From Chromobotia macracanthus (Eukaryota; Chordata; Actinopteri; Cypriniformes; Botiidae), in the NCBI GenBank assembly GCA_036877525.1, contig JAZGTH010000006.1:14502001-14566000 (forward strand): a stretch of 64,000 nt of DNA, read 5' to 3'. How positions within the stretch are numbered: the stretch's first letter is position 1; every line of letters begins with the position of its first letter. Both the position numbers and the translations under genes were made by a program. The notes beneath the pieces were generated by a model. It was not told where the DNA came from, ran no database searches, and was given only the letters and a program-made list of their open reading frames with translations. Below, one piece after another: positions 45,540-54,345 of the stretch.

Positions 45540-47137
45540 ATTACAAAATGGTTTTGTTTACATTCGCCATGTGCTCTCCGGTCATGTGTCTTGGCCCCGC
45601 CCCCTTGTTCTCTTGTCTCATTTGCGCTAATTTCGCACACCTGTTTGTCATTGTCTTACTTAATGCCCCTGTGTTTTCTGTCTCGTGTTGGTTTGTTCTC
45701 ATATCTAGTTTCTTGTTCCCATGTTCCATGCATCTTGTTTCTTGGTTCCTGTCGTAGTGGGACAGACCCTCCTTCAGTACGCCATAGGGGCACAGCAGAA
45801 GTATGTGGCTGAGCCCCTCGTTGGTGCGTACTTGCTGGACGGCCTCCAATACCCACCACCGCTACAGGAGCACAACCGGCTGGTCATTTTGCCCTTCTGG
45901 GAACTGGTGCAGGAGTTGCGCCGTTGGGAGGTGGAGCAGGAAGCTCCTCCCGGCGGGTCTTCTTCCCGTCCCATCTTGGTCCTGTTGGGGTCCGGCCGCT
46001 GAGGGTCTGTCCTTGGGCTATATCTCCCATGGGGCCCCGCTCCGGAGTGTTAAGTCGCCTGAAGTCCCTTCCGAGCAGGAGGGCTCTCTGGTCCCCAGGT
46101 CCAGGAGGAGAAGGACCTCCCAGTACTCCATCGAGTCGGTGGTGGAGCCCGTCCTGGATCCTGCTTCGCATGTCGCTGCCCCACCTAAGCCGGCACAACT
46201 CGATCTGCCCTGCCCAGTCTGTCTGTCCTGCTGTGCTTGGTCCGTCTGGCCTGTTTGCCAGCTTGGACCATCTGGTCTGTCGGTCGGCCTGCCTGGCTTA
46301 TTCGCCTGGTGGGCCCTGTCTGCCTGCCCTGTCTGGTCAGACTTCCTGGTCTGTCCGACAGGGCTATCTGCTTGGGCTGTCGGGTCACCCTGCTTGGCCC
46401 TTCTTGTCTGTCTTCTGTCTGTCATGTCTGTTCTGTCCTGTCGGTCTGTCTGTCTGAGTGGTCAGTTCTGTCTTGTTTGTCTGTTTTGGGACCCCCGGTG
46501 TGGGGGTGTTATGTCAGGGTCCTGTCTTTCTGGATTATCTTGCCAGGATCCTGACATCCCTGTGTTTCTGTCAGAGCATGTTGTTTATATCCTGACTCCT
46601 TCTAGTCTTGGTTATTGTTTCTTGGAGTCGGGATCTGAACTCATGTTTTGGGTCCTTGTCTCGTGTGGAAGCACATGGCCTCCGTTTCATTTACATTCAC
46701 CATGTGCTCTCCGGTCGGGCGTCTCAGCCCCGCCCCCTTGTTCTCTTGTCTCGTTTGTGCTAATTTCACGCACCTGTTTGTCATTGTATTTGTCTTATTT
46801 AATGCCCCCATGTTTTCTGTCTTGTGTCGGTTCGTTCTCGTATCTGGTTTCTTGTTCCCGTGTTCCATGCATCTTGTTTCCTGGTTCCTGTCGCAGTGAG
46901 TCTTGTCATGTTTTTTGTCCAGTCGAGTTTTTCCATCCTGTGTCTGTGCTCCGTCTCGCCGGTTTTTACTTTTGTTTTTGCTCCGGTATTTTGGAGCTCC
47001 TTAGTTCTTGTTGTTTAGCCTGTTCTGTTCTCCTTTTTACCCCCTCGTGGGTTGTTGTTTTGTTCATTTATTAATAAAAGAGATTTTTTCAGTTTAACGC
47101 TGTCTGCGTCTGGGTTTGTTCCCCATGATCACTGACA
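45540..47137 (+). mobile_element. TGTCAG-family LTR element, copy B
   Basis: Plus-strand relative of copy A. A partial left LTR at 45,546-45,754 repeats sequence of the right LTR ('catgtgctctccggtc...', 'ttccatgcatcttgtttc'). An internal region of about 760 bp follows, then the tract 'tgtgggggtgtta' and a complete right LTR. The internal part begins 'LVGAYLLDGLQYPPPLQEHN', which I cannot assign, and passes into a purine-poor stretch rich in CTGTC. The 423-codon frame across it is not a real gene. It lies in b4galt5 intron 2, close to exon 2. Confidence 0.75.
46512..47137 (+). repeat. Complete LTR of copy B
   Basis: 626 bp with perfect 6-bp inverted termini TGTCAG...CTGACA. A probable poly(A) signal 'ttaataaaagag' is near 47,070. 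Just upstream is the polypurine-like tract 'ggtgtgggggtgtta'. Confidence 0.85.
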
Positions 47138-47396
47138 TATTGATACTTACTAATGTTTATAACTCAGATGTATACAATGTTAAAAAAAATGTGTATTTAA
47201 TTTTTGTCAATAAGAAAAGCACACAGGTCAAAGGCCCTTTCATTACAAAACTGAACAATCATAATGGACATTTAGAGTCATTTGCTTCTGTCTGTTGATA
47301 TAAACAGAACCTCAGCTGACCAATATTGATTTACATATCAATCTTCTCAGAAATTTCCCTCACAGACTGTCATTGGTTAAGGTAATGCTTGTGTAC

Positions 47397-47516
47397 CTGT
47401 GCTGTTGATGTTGTGGGCACTGCGGACAACCTGTTCGATAACCTGCACTCCGATGTTCTTCACATTTTCACGAATCTGGATGCCACGGGCTTGAACCATG
47501 AACAGGTACTCATTAA
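47397..47516 (-). CDS. b4galt5: b4galt5 exon 2, membrane-proximal stem
   Basis: 120 nt, acceptor 'ctttactgtccag', donor 'ACAG|GTACAC'. It encodes 'NEYLFMVQARGIQIRENVKN' and then 'IGVQVIEQVVRSAHNINST'. This is the segment just after the transmembrane anchor of a type II Golgi enzyme. 'QVxEQVxRSA' is present as in B4GALT5 and, from memory, shortened in B4GALT6; 'FMVQARG' is the B4GALT6 form. The protein makes lactosylceramide from UDP-Gal and glucosylceramide in the Golgi if it follows its family. Exon 1 (cytosolic tail and anchor) is not in the window. Confidence 0.92.
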
Positions 47517-47519
47517 CTG

Positions 47520-47829
47520 GACAGTAAAGAGGATGCTCATTATTGAAATATTCACACATGAACACAACACATACTTACTACAGGGAGTGTAAATATAACA
47601 GTTTCTTATGCCACTGTTTCTCTAACGGTAGCTTAGTAGTTGTATTGAATGCTTATTTTAAAAGCATTAAAAGATTTGTATGCTCCAATGTCATCATTAT
47701 TTTGCCTAATGATGAAAAAAGTTCCACTGTGGCGTCAGTTCAGGAGATGGCTTTTAATTGAAATAATCTTTTTATTGCAATAGTGTTGTAAATAATCTTT
47801 TTTAAATCTGCTTTTTACACAGGCTAATA
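47520..47829. other. b4galt5 intron 1, nothing recognised
   Basis: No motif recognised between exon 2 and the repeat at 47,830. Confidence 0.4.
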
Positions 47830-48055
47830 ATTTTGCTTCATAAGACATCATTATATCGTCAGGAGCCATGGGGATTAATTTTGTGTTGCCTGTCAATCCA
47901 AAGTGTTGCCACTTATGGATTTTCAGTTAATAAATTATCAAGGACCACATTTTCAACTAAAAATCTTCTACTGAAGAAAAATGTCACCTACACCTTGGAG
48001 AGTAAGTTAATTAACAACAAATTTTCATATTTGGCAGAACTATACCTTTAAATAC
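47830..48055 (+). repeat. Dispersed cyprinid repeat, copy 2
   Basis: Partner of 1080-1330. 'aagacatcattatatcgtca' followed by 'ggagccatgggg' and the end 'gcagaactatacctttaaa' match, from memory, a known cyprinid DNA-transposon repeat. Confidence 0.55.
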
Positions 48056-48259
48056 ACATACTAAGCAGGGTGAGAAGACATAGCAATGCACAATCAAGAA
48101 GAGGAAACTGGGAACAGAGTAACAAAGAATATAAATGCAAGCAGCAATGATGGGCCCAAGCACTATGGCACCATCAACACCTGGTGCTTCTCAGAAGACA
48201 ATGCACAAATGCAGTTATCACATGCATTTAGTATCAAAAAAAAAGTATTGACTAATTTA

Positions 48260-48800
48260 AAGTATGATTTAATAAATAAGCCTTTTGTAAATGACACACT
48301 TCCTGTTGCCAGTTGGTGGCACTATAAGCCACATCATTGTGTAGCCCACAACTCCAAACATATCAAGTTTTTTGTAAATCATTCAATGCATTTAAAGATA
48401 TGTGTCAGGGTCTGCCTCTGCCTCATATCTGCCTCTCTGCCCAGTGTTTTGTGTCAGAGCATGATGTCTGGATCCTGACTCAATCCTTATCTTGGTTCTG
48501 GTTGATCTTGGTTCTTGGTTGATCTCCTGGGTTCTGACAATAAGACACTTCCTGTTTCATTTATTACCATAAATTCTTTCAACACCATTCAAGATATCAA
48601 CAATCCATTCACAATTTAACATCTTCAATTAATCTTTTTTTGATTAAGTATGACGCAACTTACATCAATTTTAAAGGACTCTTTTAAATTATGTTGTGAC
48701 ATACTTCCTTCTGCCAGTTTGTGGCACTATGACTGACTCACAATAGACACCTATATGTCATCAGTCCCAGGACCAAACATACAGCTGACATTTAAAGGAA
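48260..48800. repeat. Repeat with 'cttcctgttgccagt' units
   Basis: 'cttcctgttgccagttggtg' followed by 'gcactataagcc' at 48,299 recurs as 'cttccttctgccagtttgtg' followed by 'gcactatgactg' at 48,706. The two units are separated by the short LTR-like insert at 48,403-48,539. The unit is a common cyprinid repeat, from memory. Confidence 0.55.
48403..48539 (+). repeat. 137-bp mini-LTR of the TGTCAG family
   Basis: Starts TGTCAGGG and ends TTCTGACA, the same termini as the 626-bp LTR, with 'tgttttgtgtcagagcatga' and 'atcctgactcaatcc' shared with copy A. Flanks ATATG and ATAAG differ at one base, so they may be a decayed target duplication. Internally deleted solo LTR is the simplest reading. Confidence 0.65.
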
Positions 48801-48949
48801 ATCACTCAGTTCACACAGCAGATATGAGCTACTTCCTGTTTCCATTTTTTACCATTAATGTATTGAATAAAATATGATAATATTGATGTTGATCCCAGCA
48901 ACTGTCCATCAGATAAGGCAAAGGAGGCAAATCTCCTCAAAAATGAATT

Positions 48950-48986
48950 ACCTGTTCGATAACTTGCACTCCGATGTTCTTTACAT
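48950..48986 (-). pseudogene. Partial copy of b4galt5 exon 2
   Basis: 37 bp identical to 47,429-47,465 except for two bases. Read as b4galt5 it encodes 'VKNIGVQVIEQ', and both differences are third-position silent changes (GTG/GTA and CAG/CAA). The next bases on the minus strand are GTAATT, a possible donor. The upstream side is a TATGCA-rich stretch with no good acceptor. Not part of the main transcript as far as I can see. Confidence 0.8.
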
Positions 48987-49235
48987 ATATGCATATATGC
49001 ATATACACAAGTAAAAATGGTTTCTTTGTCTGTCTCAAAGTGAATGAAGTGAGAGTGAATCTCACTACATTCCTTTGCGTTGTAAAACAGTCTGATCTGT
49101 TTTACCATACCATGTTCTGCTGTGGGTTTCTATGGTCACAGGAAGCCTTGTTCTGCATCTCAGTGTTAATTGCAGTTTGGGGTTAGTTCTACAGACACCC
49201 CAGAGCATCTTCTTAATCATAACAGAGTACTTACC
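48987..49235 (+). repeat. Dispersed repeat, copy 1 of a pair
   Basis: Shares 'acaagtaaaaa', 'ttctgcatctcagtgttaat' and 'tctacagacacccc' with 63,205-63,340 in the same orientation. This copy has an extra internal segment. Family unknown to me. Confidence 0.75.
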
Positions 49236-49547
49236 TGTTACTCTATGCTCCAGCACTCTCTCCTGTGTTGTTCCTTTATTGATTTCTTCTGGTTCCAAGC
49301 CTCCTGTTTGTCTGTTGTTCTCCACTTGTTGAAAGAACTCACCTGTTACTAACCTGGATAATTAGGACACATCTTCACCCTCCATGATCCACAAGCTCCT
49401 GAATCTGTAAGAACAATTAAATCAGTTATGTACGTCTCCTTATTGTCAATGCTTATTTTATAGTTAATTGATCTGTTCTTCTGTGTTTCATCAATAAACA
49501 ACACCTTAATAATGTTCTCCTGTTCTCCAAGTCTACTTTGTATAACA
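49236..49547 (+). repeat. Gypsy-type 5' LTR
   Basis: 312 bp, ends TGTTACTCTATG and CTTTGTATAACA, i.e. TGTTA...TAACA. It contains 'catcaataaacaacacc' as probable poly(A) signal and is followed 28 bp later by a Gag start. No 3' LTR is found, so no pair proves it. Confidence 0.65.
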
Positions 49548-49575
49548 GAATACCAGACCATCAAACTGACCAACC

Positions 49576-49905
49576 ATGAGCAGCAATTATCCATTTCAGG
49601 AGCTTGTGGATGTACTTCGTCACTCATTCACCTCCACTTCCACTTACTCAACCCACACTTCTGCACCTGCTGTCATCACCAGTCCCATGGCGGATCCAAC
49701 ACCCTACTCTGGCTCAGAGGAGAACTGCAATGGCTTCCTTCTTCAGTGTCTGCCTGGAAATGTAGCCGCAACAGTTTCCTACTGAATGTTCCAGGATAGC
49801 GTTCATCATCTCTCTGCTATTTGGGCGAGCACTCAATGGGCCGAGTCCATTTGGCACAAGGATGGTTCCTTGACACAGTCTTTGAATTATTTTCTCCTCC
49901 ATTAT
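49576..49905 (+). pseudogene. Gypsy Gag N-terminal fragment
   Basis: 'MSSNYPFQELVDVLRHSFTS' and 'ITSPMADPTPYSGSEENCNG', then 'FLLQC' is the standard start of a fish Gypsy Gag. A frameshift near 49,750 moves 'HLSAIWASTQWAESIW' to another frame, and the sequence is cut at 49,905 by a LINE fragment of opposite orientation. Confidence 0.8.
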
Positions 49906-50230
49906 TTTACCGTTTACCAGACGGCAGGAGTGTAAAGAGTGTGGGAGGGGTGTGTGGGGTCATCCACAATGCTGGTTGCTTTACGGTGAGGTGTAGATGT
50001 CTTTGATGGAGGGAAGAGAGACCCCGATGATCTTCTCTGCCGTTCTCACTATCCGCTGGAGGGTCTTGCACCACCACGGTCCGTGGTGGTGCAATTCCCA
50101 AACCAGGCAGTGATGCAGCTGCACAGGATGCTCTCAACAGTCCCTCTGTAGAACGTGGTGAGGATGGGGGGTGGGAGATGTGCTTTCCTCAGTCTTCTCA
50201 CTTACAAAAGGACGAGCGCATTGAACATTT
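49905..50230 (-). mobile_element. L2-like LINE fragment (RT C-terminus)
   Basis: The minus strand encodes 'KTLQRIVRTAEKIIGVSLPS' and 'IKDIYTSP', then in another frame 'HTPPTLFTLLPSGKR'. This is the same C-terminal domain as at 400-600 and 37,050. It holds a perfect palindrome at 50,066-50,094. Confidence 0.85.
50066..50094. repeat. Perfect palindrome, 14-bp arms
   Basis: 'ttgcaccaccacgg', one T, then its exact reverse complement. It is not expected from the LINE protein sequence around it. Confidence 0.95.
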
Positions 50231-50254
50231 TGCATTGCGAGCCGACAAGTCAAG

Positions 50255-50765
50255 TCTACATAGCTACATTTACAAGCAGACATTGTATTCTGCTACTAGA
50301 GACAAGATAAACTAGAGACAAGGAGTTTTTTTGAGGATAGGATAGAGCATTAGGGATTAGTAAGGTGTCTGTGAAACAGGTGTGTTTTGAGTTGTTTTTT
50401 AAAGGTTGTGATGGTCTCAGCGGATCAGATGGTCTCAGCAGTTCATTCCACCACAAAGAAACAGAATAGGTGAAGGTCAGAATAAGGTTAGGAGGGGTGT
50501 GACATGGGCTGTTTTTGGTTGATTGAAAACCAGACGTGCTGCAGCATTCTGGATCATTTGCAGGGGTTTGGTGGCATTGGCTGGAAGGCCAGCCAGAAGG
50601 GCACAGGAGAGTCAACATGTCCATTATATGGTGGGACCCGTACAACTTCACCTGGGCCTTCTGCACACTGAATCCATCTACCAAGAGGTGATAAATCCAT
50701 TGGCAGATCATCTCTCCATCTGGAGAGGTCTTCTGCTGATGTCATCCCTGGGCACCCCTGGCTAA
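50255..50765 (-). mobile_element. LINE fragment (RT C-terminus, deleted)
   Basis: The minus strand encodes 'LLCPSGWPSSQCHQTPANDP' in one frame and 'FNQPKTAHVTPL'-like sequence in another, then 'SVSLWWNELLRPSDPLRPSQ' and 'NNSKHTCFTDTL'. These match the 'LWNELP..IRS...FKKxLKTHLF' end of fish LINE reverse transcriptases, with the 'TLHWLP' block deleted. Confidence 0.65.
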
Positions 50766-50789
50766 TTCAACATAATCCGGTAATCTGTA

Positions 50790-50970
50790 ATAATCCGGGA
50801 AACAAGCAACAAAACAAAATGAGAATGCTCAAAACCAGAAAACCAAAACAAGACAAAATAATAAAGTTGGGCTCAAAAACAGACAAGACAGACTTCTTGA
50901 CTTACTTCATAACAAGAAACAATAGACCAGCACAAGACAGCAAACACAAGGGCATTAAATAGAGAAAGCA
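50790..50970 (-). repeat. LTR fragment, TGTCAG family
   Basis: 'ccagcacaagacagcaaaca' followed by 'caagggcattaaatag' is nearly the same as 27,190-27,220 in copy A; same orientation. Confidence 0.75.
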
Positions 50971-52015
50971 AATTTAAATCTAAATGAAGAATTATTACAA
51001 CACTGTTGCTAATGATGAGCAAACCATGAGGTAATTCAATATGCAATAGATGTTTATCTTTTGCTCTCCATCACCTCTTCCTCTGTGTCCTTTCATTGCA
51101 TCATTATCCATGTTTAATTCAACGTTCTGTAACTCAGACATTGATCAGTCCATTTCAACTATTAAAAATAAAATAAGACCACCCTTTTGCCTGTTTCTCT
51201 TAATACTATATGTATTATATACTATATAATAATATACTGTATGTATGCTGTATGCTTTATCAGAATGTGTGTGTGGGGGGACTATAAAAGAGGGGAGGAT
51301 TAAAACAATTATAAGTACAATTTTAAGGTTATACAGAGGGCCCAGCAGAACTGATTTACAACTTTGTGAGCCCTCCATTACAAATACACTCAATTACTGT
51401 ACACAAGCCTTATTTTATGAAAACAATGCGGAAACACTGGGGTAATTAGTGGCGTGCAGTTTTAATAGGTTTTAATACTAGTCAACACAACATCTCAGTT
51501 TAACCTTTAACAAGGAATGTGTTTAAATATTTCTTCACACAGAAGTGTCTGGTTATTCCAGATGATATTCTAGAACAGCATCGCCCTTCTAGAACACACC
51601 TAAAGCCTCTTAAAATGTTAAGACACATTTCCATGCCCCGTGAGCAGCCCCTGAGCTCTACAGCCAAACACACACACCAGAATCCTGGGAATGTATAAGT
51701 CTACCTTAGGCTTTAGTTTATCTGTTCATCTTAAATATCTGTAAATGACAAAGTATGTGCAACAATAACTGCAACTAAATGATCCTGCTAATCAGAGCTG
51801 TGTGATCCCAAAGACCCCTTAAACACAGTAAAAGAAACAAGCACACATACATACATTATATTGGCTGGGAACTGCTTTCTGTAAAGAATATATTTAGATT
51901 ATTAAATTTATTTATGGCTCATGGTTATTTTAATACAATCAAATAAATCTGTCTGTACCATAAAGAAAGCAATTCTTTACAGTACAATTCTGTCAAATTT
52001 ATGCATAATGAGTTT
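50971..52015. other. b4galt5 intron 1 (presumed), nothing recognised
   Basis: No coding motif or repeat pair recognised; short TATA-rich stretch at 51,205-51,245. Confidence 0.35.
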
Positions 52016-52019
52016 ACAA

Positions 52020-53800
52020 CTCGTGCTAGACACCCCTTTCTGCCTATTCATGTGTTGTTACTATCCTCAACAGCAGAGCAGTGAGGAGGTTCACGGAGGC
52101 TCCTCCAGTTGAGTGTGCTATTGCTGTGCATCTCTGCCCAAAGTGTGCCATCTCCTGGGGGCCCCCCAAAACTCCTATCCATGTCTTGTAAGTTACTTCT
52201 CGCTCAGAGTGAGGGCTTACAGTGCTGTTGCTCTAGCTGCTTCTGCCCTCCATGACATGGCGATTCTGCAAGCCAGGGCACTAAGAGCAAGTTGAGGATA
52301 GTTCCAACACAGCAGAAATGCAGGTACTGTGCATGTGGCTGGTCTTGCCTCTCTGATGTGACAAAGGCCATTGCACATGGCCTGGGTTGGACAATGCCCA
52401 CCCTGGTGGTCCAAGAGTGCCAGTCTTCACTATTCTCAACAGTAGACTAACTAGGAGATTCATGGAGGCTCCTCCAGTTGAGCAAACTATTGCAGTGCAA
52501 CTCTGCCCATTGTGCGCTGTCTCCTGGGGGTCCTCCAAAACCATTATCCAAGGCTTGTAACTTACTTTTTGCTTAGATTAAGTGCTTGCAGTGCTGTTGG
52601 TCTAAGCGCTTCTGGCCTTCATGCCATGGCAATCCTGCAACCAAGGCACTAGGAGCACCACGAGGATAGTTCTGACCCAGTGCAAATGCAGGTGAGGATG
52701 CAACTATCCTGGGAACATTGATGTCCTCTCTATGAAGGACGTGATGGAGCCTGTCCCCAGCCGAAATGAAGAGAGGGTTTGCCACCTCCTACTTAAGGAC
52801 ATGCTCTGAATTGGGCCCTTTGCAAGCTCCATTCAAGATGCTCACGGGCTGTGAGTCCCTTGGTGGGCACAATGCCGTGGCACACATTGAGTGGCTACCA
52901 TTCTGATATTGTTCTTTTAGCCCTTGGTTAAGTCTAAGTTCCTATGGAGAACCCTCTTAGAAAAAGGGGTGTCATGATGTGTTTTGGTTGCAACTGTTGC
53001 ATCCATTAGGGGCAGGGGCACTACATGCAATGAGCATTTAGTATTGAGCCAACCTTACAGGGCCCGTCTGCCTTGGCCTGCCCCTGCTTTTTTGTCTAGG
53101 GTTGTTGCCATCAACCACTTACATCCTAGGCAACCTCAGTCATGCAGCAGACTGCTCTTGTGACACATTAAGCCCCGGAAAGAGGACACTCCACACCCAG
53201 GAGGAACACTTATCTAGGAATAGCCTCCTCTCCTCTAGCAGAAATTTGCATAGCTGCAGGCTGGGTCTCACCCAATAATTTGTGAGGTTTTATAACCTCA
53301 GAATTTAATTGGCCTCTTCCACTCTGCTGCCTACCAGACAAGCACCTTGAAGAACTGATAAGGTTTTTGCCTGCTACAGCACCTTTTCCCCTAGTGGTGA
53401 TAATGAGTGCTTTTGACTCCTGCAAGTTCCCCTGTGGTGAACCCTGGACAATTTGTTTTCTATTCAGCCTGAAGCCCAGTGGAGGGGCTCAGCATCTAGA
53501 TCTGTCATTGATGGCTACCCACTGGGTTAGCTGAATTTCAGATTGTTGCTTTGGTAATCCCATATGAGTATCTCCCCAAAGTCTGGTTTGTCCTGTTGGA
53601 AAAACCTGTGTGTTCTCCTAGACAGAACAATCTCTGTCATGGCCTATAAATTGGGATGATTCTTCACCCGGTAGTCCCCCCTATAGCCACCCCCTATATC
53701 TCCCATGTGGTACCACCTGATTTCCACATATAATCTAGGTAGGTTGTGGTCTCTGCAGTGTTTTCACCTCTCAGGAAGTTCACTATCCCAATGCATTTCA
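52020..53800 (+). mobile_element. DIRS-type (tyrosine recombinase) retrotransposon relic
   Basis: The left part (52,080-52,800) carries the Cys/His-poor gag sequence of fish DIRS elements ('gcgctgtctcctgggggtcc', 'cttctggccttcatgccatg') in two tandem copies. The right part (53,220-53,310) encodes 'AEICIAAGWVSPNNL' and, one base shifted, 'RFYNLRI'. This is the C-terminal end of the DIRS tyrosine recombinase with the nucleophile Tyr. RT, RNase H and most of the recombinase are missing. Family assignment from memory of zebrafish DIRS1. Confidence 0.6.
52061..52694 (+). repeat. Tandem duplication inside the DIRS relic
   Basis: Unit 1, 52,061-52,429, starts 'ctatcctcaacagcagagca'; unit 2, from 52,430, starts 'ctattctcaacagtagacta'. 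The period is about 369 bp; similarity continues to 'aaatgcagg' at about 52,325 and 52,693. The copies differ by many substitutions, so the duplication is old. Confidence 0.88.
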
Positions 53801-54007
53801 CTAGCAGACTCGCTCTGAATGTCAATGACATGAAATGTCAATTTTCTGTTCAACACTGCACAATGCTGAACGGACCACTGATAGCTGGGTATGTCCTGAA
53901 AATGCTAGCCACATCTTCATTACTCACCTACTCTAGTTCCCGCCCTGATCCTGTGTGAAATGAAAGTAACTAATGCCTATATGTCTTTTTGATGTGCTTT
54001 TTGATGT

Positions 54008-54069
54008 AAAGTCACGAGACAGTAGAGCACATGGCACAAAGTAAACAAACAATGGCCATGTGCTTCCAT
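54008..54069 (-). repeat. LTR fragment, TGTCAG family
   Basis: 'gagcacatggcacaaagtaa' and 'catgtgcttcca' match 27,330-27,370 in copy A. It abuts the Gypsy LTR fragment on its right. Confidence 0.8.
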
Positions 54070-54096
54070 TAATTTAATGGAAGTAATGGGGTTAAT

Positions 54097-54342
54097 GAAA
54101 CAGTATCGTGAAACATGCAAGGGTCAAGGCAGGTGGCAAACAATCACAATCCAGAGAACAGGCAAGAATCAGGGCAGGCATCAAAAATAATCAAATCAAA
54201 CATGGGTAAACGAGATAACAGGAAAAAATGCTCAGAAATGATCACCTAGGCAAATCAAGACTTCGCAACACTACTGAGTCCGGGTTTGGTTTATATTTTG
54301 TTCATAATGGGGAACAGGTGAGAGTAATCAGTCTCAGGAATG
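54097..54342 (-). repeat. Gypsy 3' LTR fragment
   Basis: Matches the right LTR from 'gaaacagtatcgtgaaaca' to 'gagtaatcagt(c)tcaggaatg'. Both ends are missing; it has one copy of the 'caaacaatcacaatccaga' unit where the right LTR has two. Confidence 0.88.
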
Positions 54343-54345
54343 GGG

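Noticed and set aside
45803..47074. 423-codon plus-strand open frame
   Set aside because: It crosses the internal region and LTR of an LTR element, has a low-complexity Cys/Leu/Ser-rich composition caused by CTGTC-rich DNA, and overlaps other long frames on both strands.
52204..52785. Several minus-strand frames of 65-87 codons
   Set aside because: They are antisense shadows of the duplicated DIRS gag-like sequence.
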